Positions 1 through 7,160 of a stretch of 15,294 nt of DNA are shown here, piece after piece. The notes below the pieces were generated by a model. It did not search any database, was not told the DNA's origin, and was given only the letters and a program-made list of their open reading frames with translations. The stretch comes from JAJQCI01 sp964388305 (GTDB lineage Bacteria; Bacillota; Clostridia; Lachnospirales; CAG-274). The stretch is from positions 1-15,294 of the forward strand of contig CAYMAA010000040.1 of NCBI GenBank assembly GCA_964388305.1, in the 5' to 3' direction. Within the stretch, counting starts at the first letter, position 1, and each line of letters begins with the position of its first letter. A program made the position numbers and the translations under genes.

Positions 1-1
1 G

Positions 2-1225
2 ACGGAAGTGCCTAAGCAGGAGGTGGAAAGAGCCAAGGGCATTGTTAAACGGCTGGAAATTTCCACTAAAGACCCTTTAAATATTCAGCTTTTGAAAAAA
101 ATTGATACTCTGTGCACATCTCTTGAACAGGGAATGGATATTATTCGTCAAAAAGAGCTTTATGACGAAAAAATGTATGAGCTTGAAAACAATATTTATG
201 TTTTAACGGATATGATTGAAGAAAGCATAAGAGAATACGCCTACAGGGAAAGCATCAGCCTTGAGGAGCTTCAAAAAAACACCGCCGCCATAACCGACAA
301 AATTATTGCCGTTTTTGGTGTTTGCATATTTTTACTGCTTTTAACGCTGACTGTTTTTGCCGTAAGATACATTACAAGGCTTGAAAAGTCCATAAACAAA
401 ATGTGCAAAAATGTTAAGGAAATCGGCGGAGGAAACTTTAACATAACCCATGTTGAGCCTTACAGCAGCGACATTAAGGTTCTTTCGGACGGGTTTGATA
501 TGATGGCGGACAGGCTTAAATCACTTATGGAAAAAATAAGAGCTGAGCAAAACGCTCTTTATCAAACGGAGCTTATGCTTATGCAGGCGCAGATAAATCC
601 TCATTTTTTATATAACACACTGGATACGATTATTTGGCTTGCGGAGGATGGAAAAAACAGAGAAGTAATTGATATGGTACAATCTCTTTCCACATTTTTC
701 AGAACAAGCCTTAGCAAAGGCAGGGATATTGTTACAGTCGGAGAGGCAATAAGCCATATAAGAAGCTATCTGGAAATTCAGCACGTTCGCTACAGTGATA
801 TAATGGAATACAGTATAAATGTTGATGAGGATATTTACGAGTATGAAATACCAAAGCTTACATTGCAGCCCCTTGTGGAAAACTCCCTTTACCACGGCAT
901 AAAAAACAAAAGAGGCGGCGGAAAAATCGTAGTAACGGGACGTATGGAAAAAGGCTTAATCGTTATCAGGGTTGAAGATAACGGAGCCGGAATGGACGAG
1001 GAAAGGCTTAACAGCCTTAAGCAGTCCTTAACACAAAAGAACAGCATAGGCTTTGGCGTAAAAAACGTAAACGAAAGAATACGGCTTTATTACGGCGAGG
1101 AATACGGCTTGGAGTTTGAAAGCTCACCGGGAAAAGGCACAGTTGCCGTTTTAACCATTCCCGCCGTAAAAAAATCCTTGGGAACCGCCTTAAAAAGCGG
1201 CAATGATTTAGGTGATGAACAATGA
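2..1225 (+). CDS. Sensor histidine kinase, YesM/LytS type (5' end cut off by window)
   Basis: Membrane sensor kinase that would phosphorylate a YesN-type response regulator, not present here and perhaps upstream. The frame is open to the window edge. A GTG at 8 is in frame but has no ribosome binding site, and the usual first membrane segment is missing, so the true start lies upstream. Numbering from that GTG: a mostly helical, presumably extracellular part (1-97), a membrane segment (about 98-120), a HAMP linker (about 120-173), the His_kinase domain with the phospho-acceptor motif QINPHFLYNTL (H199), then a HATPase domain with N-box LVENSLYHGIKN, G1 box DNGAGMD and G2 box GFGVKNVNERI. All kinase motifs look intact. 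The stop overlaps the next gene's start (ATGA), so a sugar-binding lipoprotein is translationally coupled to it, suggesting that lipoprotein is its sensory partner. Family assignment is firm; the signal is inferred. Confidence 0.93.
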   Translation, partial: TEVPKQEVERAKGIVKRLEISTKDPLNIQLLKKIDTLCTSLEQGMDIIRQKELYDEKMYELENNIYVLTDMIEESIREYAYRESISLEELQKNTAAITDKIIAVFGVCIFLLLLTLTVFAVRYITRLEKSINKMCKNVKEIGGGNFNITHVEPYSSDIKVLSDGFDMMADRLKSLMEKIRAEQNALYQTELMLMQAQINPHFLYNTLDTIIWLAEDGKNREVIDMVQSLSTFFRTSLSKGRDIVTVGEAISHIRSYLEIQHVRYSDIMEYSINVDEDIYEYEIPKLTLQPLVENSLYHGIKNKRGGGKIVVTGRMEKGLIVIRVEDNGAGMDEERLNSLKQSLTQKNSIGFGVKNVNERIRLYYGEEYGLEFESSPGKGTVAVLTIPAVKKSLGTALKSGNDLGDEQ

Positions 1226-2214
1226 AAAAAATCAAAGAAACAATAATTCTGCTTGCCGCCCTTGCGGCAGTCGGCTGCGGCGGCATAAACCAAAACCAAA
1301 CAAACACCTCTGCCGAAAAAGCCAAAACGGTAATAGGCTTTTCTCAGTTGGGGGCAGAGTCCGACTGGCGAATTGCAAACACGGAATCCATAAAATCCAC
1401 ATTTACCGAGGACAACGGCTATACCCTTATTTATGACGAAGCAAGGCAAAAGCAGGAAAACCAGATTAAAGCAATAAGAAACTTTATTTTGCAGGACGTG
1501 GATTACATTGTTTTGGAGCCTGTTACGGAAACAGGCTGGGACACTGTTCTTAAAGAGGCAAAGGCGGCAAATATTCCCGTAATTGTTGCGGACAGAATGA
1601 TTGACGTGGAGGACGAAAGCCTTTATGCCGCCTGGATTGGTTCGGACTTTTATAAAGAGGGCAAACGTGCAGGCGAATGGCTTGAAGAATATTTGAAGGA
1701 AAATAACAAGGACGGGGAGGATATTAATATAGTAACATTGCAGGGTACAATTGGCTCTACCGCCCAAATCGGCAGAACAAACGGCTTTGGCGAAATTGCC
1801 GAAAGCCACCCCAACTGGCATATTTTGGATAAAAAACCGGGGGATTTTACACAGGCAAAGGGCAGAGAGGTTATGGAGGAATATATTAAAGCCTATCCGG
1901 ATATAGATGTTGTGGTTTCAGAAAACGATAATATGTCATTCGGCGCAATACAGGCAATTAAGGAGGCAGGCAAAACCTGCGGAGCAGATGGAGATATTAC
2001 AATAATTTCATTTGACGGTTTAAACGCCGCCTTAAAGAAAATGGCAGAGGGGGATATTAATGTTTGTATAGAGTGCAACCCTCTCCACGGGCCGGGAGTA
2101 AAAAGTATTATAGAAAAGCTCGAAAAAAAGCAAAGGCTTGTAAAAATTCAATATGTTGAGGAGGGCATTTTTACTCGGGAATACGCTTTGTCTAAAATTA
2201 ACGAAATAAATTAG
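1222..2214 (+). CDS. ytfQ: Sugar-binding lipoprotein, YtfQ-like (binding protein 1)
   Basis: Periplasmic-binding-protein type I lipoprotein of 330 residues, anchored outside the membrane. The signal peptide ends in a slightly atypical lipobox AVGC (Cys19). The mature part closely resembles E. coli YtfQ, the galactofuranose-binding protein: GAESDWRIANTESIK near the N-terminus, QKQENQIKAIRNFI, GWDTVLKEAKAANIPVIVAD, DRMID, LQGTIGS, GRTNGF, SENDNMSFGAIQAIKEAG and SFDG. This suggests a furanose-form hexose or pentose ligand, but the ligand is inferred. Its ATG overlaps the kinase stop by 4 bases, and it is separated by 110 bp and a candidate promoter from the second binding protein. By analogy with the clostridial XylFII-LytS-YesN system it may be the sugar sensor for the kinase rather than the transport subunit; a dual role is possible. 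Confidence 0.9.
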   Translation: MKKIKETIILLAALAAVGCGGINQNQTNTSAEKAKTVIGFSQLGAESDWRIANTESIKSTFTEDNGYTLIYDEARQKQENQIKAIRNFILQDVDYIVLEPVTETGWDTVLKEAKAANIPVIVADRMIDVEDESLYAAWIGSDFYKEGKRAGEWLEEYLKENNKDGEDINIVTLQGTIGSTAQIGRTNGFGEIAESHPNWHILDKKPGDFTQAKGREVMEEYIKAYPDIDVVVSENDNMSFGAIQAIKEAGKTCGADGDITIISFDGLNAALKKMAEGDINVCIECNPLHGPGVKSIIEKLEKKQRLVKIQYVEEGIFTREYALSKINEIN

Positions 2215-2255
2215 TAATATTTAAAAATTTCAAACATTTTTCATAAAAAATTTAA

Positions 2256-2284
2256 TTTACCTCGGCATTGTTTTGGTATAGAAT
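2256..2284 (+). promoter_or_regulatory. Candidate promoter for binding protein 2 and the ABC transporter
   Basis: TTTACC at 2256-2261 and TAGAAT at 2279-2284 are separated by 17 bp, a moderate match to the housekeeping sigma consensus, about 40 bp before the next start codon. The imperfect -35 fits an activated promoter, for example by the response regulator of the upstream kinase. The 110-bp gap is AT-rich; I saw no clear cre site or terminator in it. Confidence 0.5.
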
Positions 2285-2324
2285 AGTATTTGTAAAAACA
2301 AATTAACCTATAGGAGGTAATGAA

Positions 2325-3341
2325 ATGAAAAAAAGATTAAGTATTTTACTTTGTGCGGCAATGGCAGTTTCAGTATTTGCAGGCTGCGGTTCAAGCACAG
2401 CCGAAAGCGGTACAGAACAAACGGAGCAGGCTGAAAGCGAAAACACTGAAGGCTCAGGGGAACTTATTAAGGTTGGTATAATTAACAATGACCCTAACGA
2501 ATCCGGCTACCGTACGGCAAACGATAAGGATCTTAAGGAAATGTTTACGGAAGAAAACGGCTATGACGCTTCTTTCGCATACAGCCTTAAAAACGATGAG
2601 CAGATAACAGCAGCTCAAAAATTCATTCAGGACGGTGTGGATTATCTTCTTCTTTCCGCCGCTGATACTTCAGGCTGGGACGGAGTTTTGCAGGATGCGG
2701 CAGATGCCGGCATCGGTGTAATTCTTTTTGACCGTACAATAGACGCAAGCGAGGACTTATACCTTGCTTCAATAGTTTCTGATATGGACAAAGAGGGCGA
2801 AACAGCCGTAAACTGGCTTGCAGATCAGGGTCTTGATCAGTATAACATTATTCACATTCAGGGTGTAATGGGTTCAGCCGCTCAGCGTGGCAGAACAGGC
2901 GCCTTGGATACGAAGGTTGCAGATGACGACAACTGGAACATAGTTACTCAGCAAACAGCAGAGTGGAACTCTGAAAAAGCTCAGCAAATTGTTCAGTCCG
3001 TTATTGATGCAGGCACGGATTTTAACGTAATTTATGCGGAAAATGACGATATGGCAAAGGGCGCTGTTGCCGCTCTTGATAAGGCAAACATCTCTCACGG
3101 TGTCGGCAAGGACGTTATTGTAATGGGTTTTGACTGCAACAAGTGGGCGCTTCAGGAGCTTTTGGATCAAAACTGGAACTATGACGGTCAGTGCAATCCT
3201 TTCCAGGCAAGCTACATAGATGAGGTTATCAAAAAGGTTGAAAGCGGCGAAGAAATTACCGAAAAGACAATCATTCTTGATGAACAGGGTTTTGATGCAA
3301 CAACAATTACTGCTGATGATGTAGAAAACTTTGGTATCTGA
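2325..3341 (+). CDS. Sugar-binding lipoprotein (binding protein 2, probable transport subunit)
   Basis: Second periplasmic-binding-protein type I lipoprotein, 338 residues. The start is set by AGGAGG at 2312-2317, 7 bases before the ATG. The signal peptide ends with lipobox FAGC (Cys21), followed by a Ser/Glu/Thr-rich linker to about residue 45. It is a paralog of the preceding gene: YRTAN for WRIAN, FTEENGY for FTEDNGY, GWDGVLQDA for GWDTVLKEA, DRTID for DRMID, GRTG for GRTN, ENDDM for ENDNM, and GFDCNKWA where the other has SFDGLNAA. Several pocket-region positions differ, so its ligand or affinity may differ. It is separated from the ATPase gene only by a hairpin with a T-run, an arrangement common where the binding protein is made in excess. 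It is the likely substrate-delivery subunit of the transporter downstream. Confidence 0.9.
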   Translation: MKKRLSILLCAAMAVSVFAGCGSSTAESGTEQTEQAESENTEGSGELIKVGIINNDPNESGYRTANDKDLKEMFTEENGYDASFAYSLKNDEQITAAQKFIQDGVDYLLLSAADTSGWDGVLQDAADAGIGVILFDRTIDASEDLYLASIVSDMDKEGETAVNWLADQGLDQYNIIHIQGVMGSAAQRGRTGALDTKVADDDNWNIVTQQTAEWNSEKAQQIVQSVIDAGTDFNVIYAENDDMAKGAVAALDKANISHGVGKDVIVMGFDCNKWALQELLDQNWNYDGQCNPFQASYIDEVIKKVESGEEITEKTIILDEQGFDATTITADDVENFGI

Positions 3342-3380
3342 TGTATCCCTAATTAAGATACGTTTATAAAAAATAAAATG

Positions 3381-3419
3381 GGTGTGGCGGCATGCTACTG
3401 TTATGCTCCACACCTTTTT
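3381..3419 (+). terminator. Intrinsic terminator or attenuator between binding protein 2 and ATPase genes
   Basis: GGTGTGG (3381-3387) pairs with CCACACC (3408-3414); an inner GCAT/ATGC extends the stem across a small bulge, and TTTTT follows (3415-3419). It lies about 40 bp after the binding-protein stop and about 35 bp before the ATPase start, with no obvious new promoter between, so partial read-through probably sets transporter level relative to binding protein. Confidence 0.75.
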
Positions 3420-3452
3420 ATTACAAAATTTGGTAATAGGAGTTGATTTATT

Positions 3453-4973
3453 ATGGGCAAAAACACTGTTCTTGAAATGAAAAACATATATAAAAGCTTT
3501 CCCGGTGTGCGTGCGCTGCAGGCAGTAGATTTTACACTGTGCGAGGGGGAAATTCATGCCCTTATGGGGGAAAACGGCGCAGGCAAGTCCACTCTTATAA
3601 AGGTTTTAACAGGTGTATATGAAAAAGACGAGGGAGAAATATTTATAAAGGGTTTAAATAAACCCGCCGTTATAAAATCCCCGCAGGACGCCCAGAATTT
3701 AGGCATAAGTACTGTATATCAGGAAATTACCCTTTGCCCGAACCTGACCGTTGCCGAAAATATGTATATAGGCAGAGGCAAGGGCGCTTTAACAAATTGG
3801 CGAAAAATGAATAAGGATGCGGACAAAATCCTTAAAAATCTGGATATTCCCGTAAAAGCAACCACTCAGCTTTCAAACTGCTCCATAGCCGTTCAGCAAA
3901 TGGTAGCTATTGCCCGTGCGGTGGATATGGATTGTAAGGTGCTTATTTTGGACGAACCCACCTCCTCCTTGGACGAAAACGAGGTTTCAAAGCTCTTTAG
4001 GCTTATGAGGGACTTAAAAAACAGAGGTGTCGGCATAATTTTTGTTACGCACTTTTTGGATCAGGTTTATGAGGTTTGCGATAAAATAACTGTTTTGAGA
4101 GACGGAAAGCTTGTGGGGGAATATGTTATTGAGGATCTTCCGAGAGTTAAGCTTGTGGCAAAAATGCTTGGCAAGGAGCTTAACGATATGGAGGATATTA
4201 AGGATGACACTATTGTTTATACGGGCAAGGACTCAAACGAAAATATTATAGAAGCGGAAAAGCTTCAAAGCAATGCGGGAATTAAACCTTTCGATTTTCA
4301 CATTAAAAAGGGAGAGGTCAACGGCTTTACGGGTCTTTTAGGCTCGGGCAGAAGCGAATGTGTAAGAGCAATTTTCGGTGCGGATAAAATTATTAACGGC
4401 ACAGTAAAAAAGAACGGCAAGCCAATTAAAATCAATAAGCCTGCTGATGCCATGAAAAACGGCATAGCGTATTTACCGGAGGACAGAAAGGTCGACGGCA
4501 TAGTTGGCGATCTTTCCGTTAAGGATAACATAATTTTGGCGGCTCAGGTTATGAAAGGCTTTTTCAAGCCCTTTTCAAAAGCGCAAAAAAGCAAATTTGC
4601 CGATGAATATATTAAGCTTTTGGAGATTAAAACAGCATCTCCCGATACCCCTGTAAAATCCCTTTCGGGAGGAAATCAGCAAAAGGTAATTTTAGCTCGG
4701 TGGCTGCTTACCCATCCCGAATATTTAATTTTAGACGAACCCACAAGAGGTATAGACATAGGCACAAAGGTGGAAATTCAAAAGCTTGTGCTTAAACTTG
4801 CAAGCGAGGGAATGAGCATAACTTTTATTTCTTCCGAAACAGACGAAATGCTCCGCACCTGCTCCCGCCTTATTGTTATGAGGGACAGACGAGTTGTAGG
4901 CGAGCTTAGCGGAGAAGATTTAACCCAGAATAAAATTATGGATACAATAGCGGGAGGTGGCAAAGATGAGTAA
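3453..4973 (+). CDS. ytfR: Sugar ABC transporter ATPase, double-domain (YtfR/MglA/RbsA family)
   Basis: Cytoplasmic ATPase of 506 residues with two fused nucleotide-binding domains, powering a CUT2-type monosaccharide importer. The start follows an AGGAG site. Domain 1 has Walker A GENGAGKST (39-47), a degenerate signature (NCSIAVQQMVAIARA), Walker B LILDEPTSSLD (Asp167-Glu168) and the H-loop VTH (His200). Domain 2 has a degenerate P-loop region (GLLGSGRSE), the signature LSGGNQQKV (404-412) and Walker B LILDEPTRGID (Asp428-Glu429); its switch histidine position reads ISSE. This asymmetry is usual for the family. Its end overlaps the next permease start by 8 bases. The two distinct permeases downstream match the ytfQRT-yjfF layout rather than rbs or mgl, so a furanose sugar is the best guess for substrate. 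Confidence 0.93.
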   Translation: MGKNTVLEMKNIYKSFPGVRALQAVDFTLCEGEIHALMGENGAGKSTLIKVLTGVYEKDEGEIFIKGLNKPAVIKSPQDAQNLGISTVYQEITLCPNLTVAENMYIGRGKGALTNWRKMNKDADKILKNLDIPVKATTQLSNCSIAVQQMVAIARAVDMDCKVLILDEPTSSLDENEVSKLFRLMRDLKNRGVGIIFVTHFLDQVYEVCDKITVLRDGKLVGEYVIEDLPRVKLVAKMLGKELNDMEDIKDDTIVYTGKDSNENIIEAEKLQSNAGIKPFDFHIKKGEVNGFTGLLGSGRSECVRAIFGADKIINGTVKKNGKPIKINKPADAMKNGIAYLPEDRKVDGIVGDLSVKDNIILAAQVMKGFFKPFSKAQKSKFADEYIKLLEIKTASPDTPVKSLSGGNQQKVILARWLLTHPEYLILDEPTRGIDIGTKVEIQKLVLKLASEGMSITFISSETDEMLRTCSRLIVMRDRRVVGELSGEDLTQNKIMDTIAGGGKDE

Positions 4974-6048
4974 ATTAAAAAGTCAGTCAAAGGGAGATTT
5001 TGTTTCTTCTATATTCAGAAATCAGCTTTTAATTCCCATAGCCGCTCTTTTGCTTATGGTTTTGTTCAATCTTATTCAAGATCCGTCTTTCTTTAAAATA
5101 TCCTTGGGGCACGACAGCCTGGGAAACCCTGTTCTTACAGGCTATTTAATGACTATTCTGGACTATGGCTCCGAGGTGGCAATTCTTGCAATAGGAATGA
5201 CCCTTGTAACGGCAGCCTCAGGCGGACAGGACATAAGCGTTGGAGCAAATGTTGCCATTGCAGGCTCGGTAATTTTACGGGTACTCATCGGCAGAGGCGG
5301 TGACGGCTCTCTTCAAACATCAATTTTGTTTGCCTTTTTGGTTGCCTGCATTGTATCAATGGCTTTTGGCGCGTTTAACGGTATTTTGGTTGCCATATTT
5401 AAAATTCAGCCAATGGTAGCGACACTTATTTTATATACCGCAGGCAGATCCATTGCCGCTTGGATAAACAATAACGAGCTGCCCATTGTAACGGATAAAT
5501 CCTTTACATATTTTGGCGGTTTTATACCCGGCATACCAATTCCCACGCCTTTCTTTATAGTTGTAGGCTGTATTATAGTAACCATGCTTGTACTTAAATT
5601 TACAAACCTTGGTCTTTATACTCAGGCAGTAGGCATAAACGAAAGCTCCTCCCGCCTAAACGGTTTAAATCCAACCTTTATAAAGTGGCTCAGCTTTGTA
5701 ATATTAGGTCTTTGCGTTGCTGTTGTTGGTCTTATTAAAACAAGCCGCCTTTCCACAATAAACTATTCCGTTATCGCAAAGGATATTGAAATGGACGCAA
5801 TTTTGGCTGTTGCCTTGGGCGGCAATGCTCTGAGCGGCGGAAAGTTTAATATCCCGGCATCAATTCTGGGAGCGTATGTAATACAGTTTTTAACAACCAC
5901 TCTTTATAAATTAAATGTTTCTTCCGACGCTCTTTCCGCATATAAGGCGGTTGTGGTAATTTTGCTTGTTGTAATAAGCGCGCCTGCCGTTAAGGAAAAA
6001 ATCGGCGGACTCCAAAAGAAGCTTAAATCACAAAAGGAGGTTGGTTAA
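4966..6048 (+). CDS. ytfT: Sugar ABC transporter permease, YtfT-like
   Basis: Integral membrane permease of the BPD_transp_2 (CUT2) family, about 360 residues and largely hydrophobic. I chose the ATG at 4966 because GGGAGG at 4952-4957 sits 8 bases before it; the frame also opens with a GTG at 4957 that overlaps this ribosome binding site. The family motif seen as GGIDLSVG in relatives reads GGQDISVG (86-93). NGILVAIFKIQPMVATLIL, GLYTQAVGIN, MDAILAVALGGNALSGGKF and the C-terminal hydrophobic run match YtfT of E. coli. It overlaps the ATPase gene and is followed 2 bases later by a second, different permease, with which it probably forms a heterodimeric channel. Confidence 0.92.
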   Translation: MSKLKSQSKGDFVSSIFRNQLLIPIAALLLMVLFNLIQDPSFFKISLGHDSLGNPVLTGYLMTILDYGSEVAILAIGMTLVTAASGGQDISVGANVAIAGSVILRVLIGRGGDGSLQTSILFAFLVACIVSMAFGAFNGILVAIFKIQPMVATLILYTAGRSIAAWINNNELPIVTDKSFTYFGGFIPGIPIPTPFFIVVGCIIVTMLVLKFTNLGLYTQAVGINESSSRLNGLNPTFIKWLSFVILGLCVAVVGLIKTSRLSTINYSVIAKDIEMDAILAVALGGNALSGGKFNIPASILGAYVIQFLTTTLYKLNVSSDALSAYKAVVVILLVVISAPAVKEKIGGLQKKLKSQKEVG

Positions 6049-6050
6049 TT

Positions 6051-7085
6051 ATGTTAAGTAAAAATAAAAACTCAGCAAGTCTGTTTAAGTCTTTAACAGA
6101 TACTAACCTGCTTTTAATTATAACGGTTGTTGTGTTTGTGCTTATGTATGCGGGAGCAATGCTGTTTTTAGGCAAAGGCTTTTTAAAGCCTCAAACATTT
6201 TTTAATATATTAAATGCCAATGCCGCTCTCATAATAACCTCCTGCGGAATGAGCCTTGTTATGATAACCGGCGGCATAGATATTTCCGTTGGCGGTGTTG
6301 TTGCCCTTGTAAGTATGTGCTGCGCCGTATATTTGGACTATCACGGCGGCAATGTGCTTGTTTCCTTTCTTATAGCCATAGGCATAGGCTTGGGTTTTGG
6401 CATAGTTCAGGGTTTTTTGGTGGCATATTTGGATATTCAGCCGTTTATAGTAACTCTTGCGGGAATGTTTTTTGCGAGAGGTATGACAACAATTGTGCAT
6501 ACAGCGCCATTTAATGTAACAAACCCGTCTTTTACGGCTTTAAAAAACACAAGAATAAGCCTGCCGTTTTTGGGAACGGTCAATAAGCTGGGAAAGGTTG
6601 TAAATCCGTACATAGAAATAGGCGTTATAGTTGCTCTGTTAATTGTTGCAATACTGTTTGTTGTTCTTCGTCAAACAAAGCTTGGCAGAAACTTTTACGC
6701 TGTTGGCGGCAACCGTCAAAGCGCATTAATGCTTGGTATAAATGTTAAAAGAACAAGATTTATTGCGCATCTTGTATGCGGTCTGCTTGCAGGCATAGGA
6801 GGCTATGTTTACTTCCTCCATGTAGGCTCAGGCTCTGCATCTCACGCATCGGGTATGGAAATGAACGCAATAGCATCCTCAATTATAGGCGGCACGCTCC
6901 TCACAGGCGGTGTAGGAAACATTTTCGGCACATTTTTGGGTGTTCTTTCACTCAGTACAATACAAAATATAGTTTCTTCCATCGGTCTGGATCAGGCTTG
7001 GTGGACGGGCATCACTATTGCCGCAATGCTTTGTCTGTTTTTAATTATTCAAAGCATTGTAATGACATTTAAGCATAAAGCATAA
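6051..7085 (+). CDS. yjfF: Sugar ABC transporter permease, YjfF-like
   Basis: Second membrane permease of the CUT2 importer, 344 residues. The start is fixed by AAAGGAGG at 6033-6040, which lies inside the previous gene's end. Motifs: CGMSLVMITGGIDISVGG (GGIDISVG at 74-81), QGFLVAYLDIQPFIVTLAG, MFFARGMTT, FYAVGGNRQSALMLGI, IASSIIGGTLLTGGVGNIFG and a closing hydrophobic segment. TLAGMFFxRG and the QAWWTGI segment near the end are characteristic of YjfF. Last gene of the transport operon; a strong hairpin follows 18 bp after the stop. Confidence 0.92.
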   Translation: MLSKNKNSASLFKSLTDTNLLLIITVVVFVLMYAGAMLFLGKGFLKPQTFFNILNANAALIITSCGMSLVMITGGIDISVGGVVALVSMCCAVYLDYHGGNVLVSFLIAIGIGLGFGIVQGFLVAYLDIQPFIVTLAGMFFARGMTTIVHTAPFNVTNPSFTALKNTRISLPFLGTVNKLGKVVNPYIEIGVIVALLIVAILFVVLRQTKLGRNFYAVGGNRQSALMLGINVKRTRFIAHLVCGLLAGIGGYVYFLHVGSGSASHASGMEMNAIASSIIGGTLLTGGVGNIFGTFLGVLSLSTIQNIVSSIGLDQAWWTGITIAAMLCLFLIIQSIVMTFKHKA

Positions 7086-7102
7086 AATTTACATAAAAAA
7101 TC

Positions 7103-7132
7103 GGGCGGTATATACAATATGCCGCCCTTTTT
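7103..7132 (+). terminator. Bidirectional terminator between converging operons
   Basis: A 10-bp stem, GGGCGGTATA with TATGCCGCCC and a 5-base loop, spans 7103-7127 and is followed by TTTTT on the + strand. On the - strand the same hairpin is followed by a T-run (AAAAAA at 7095-7100 on the + strand). It can therefore end both the sugar transporter transcript and the opposing aroB-to-pyrC transcript, whose last stop is at 7161. Confidence 0.88.
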
Positions 7133-7160
7133 AACGCCTGTTATTCAAAGTACCCTTAAT

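Noticed and set aside
8..10. GTG as the true start of the sensor kinase
   Set aside because: No ribosome binding site precedes it, the frame stays open to the window edge, and the protein would lack its first membrane segment.
1090..1821. Long open frame on the - strand (243 codons) opposite the kinase and binding protein 1
   Set aside because: It lies wholly within two well-supported + strand genes, has no recognisable domain, and is Cys/Phe-rich as expected from an antisense shadow.
2874..3557. Long open frame on the - strand (227 codons) opposite binding protein 2 and the ATPase start
   Set aside because: It spans the terminator hairpin and two real genes, and its composition is typical of a complementary-strand shadow.
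4957..4959. GTG start for the YtfT-like permease
   Set aside because: This codon overlaps the GGGAGG ribosome binding site that serves the ATG at 4966, which is the better start.
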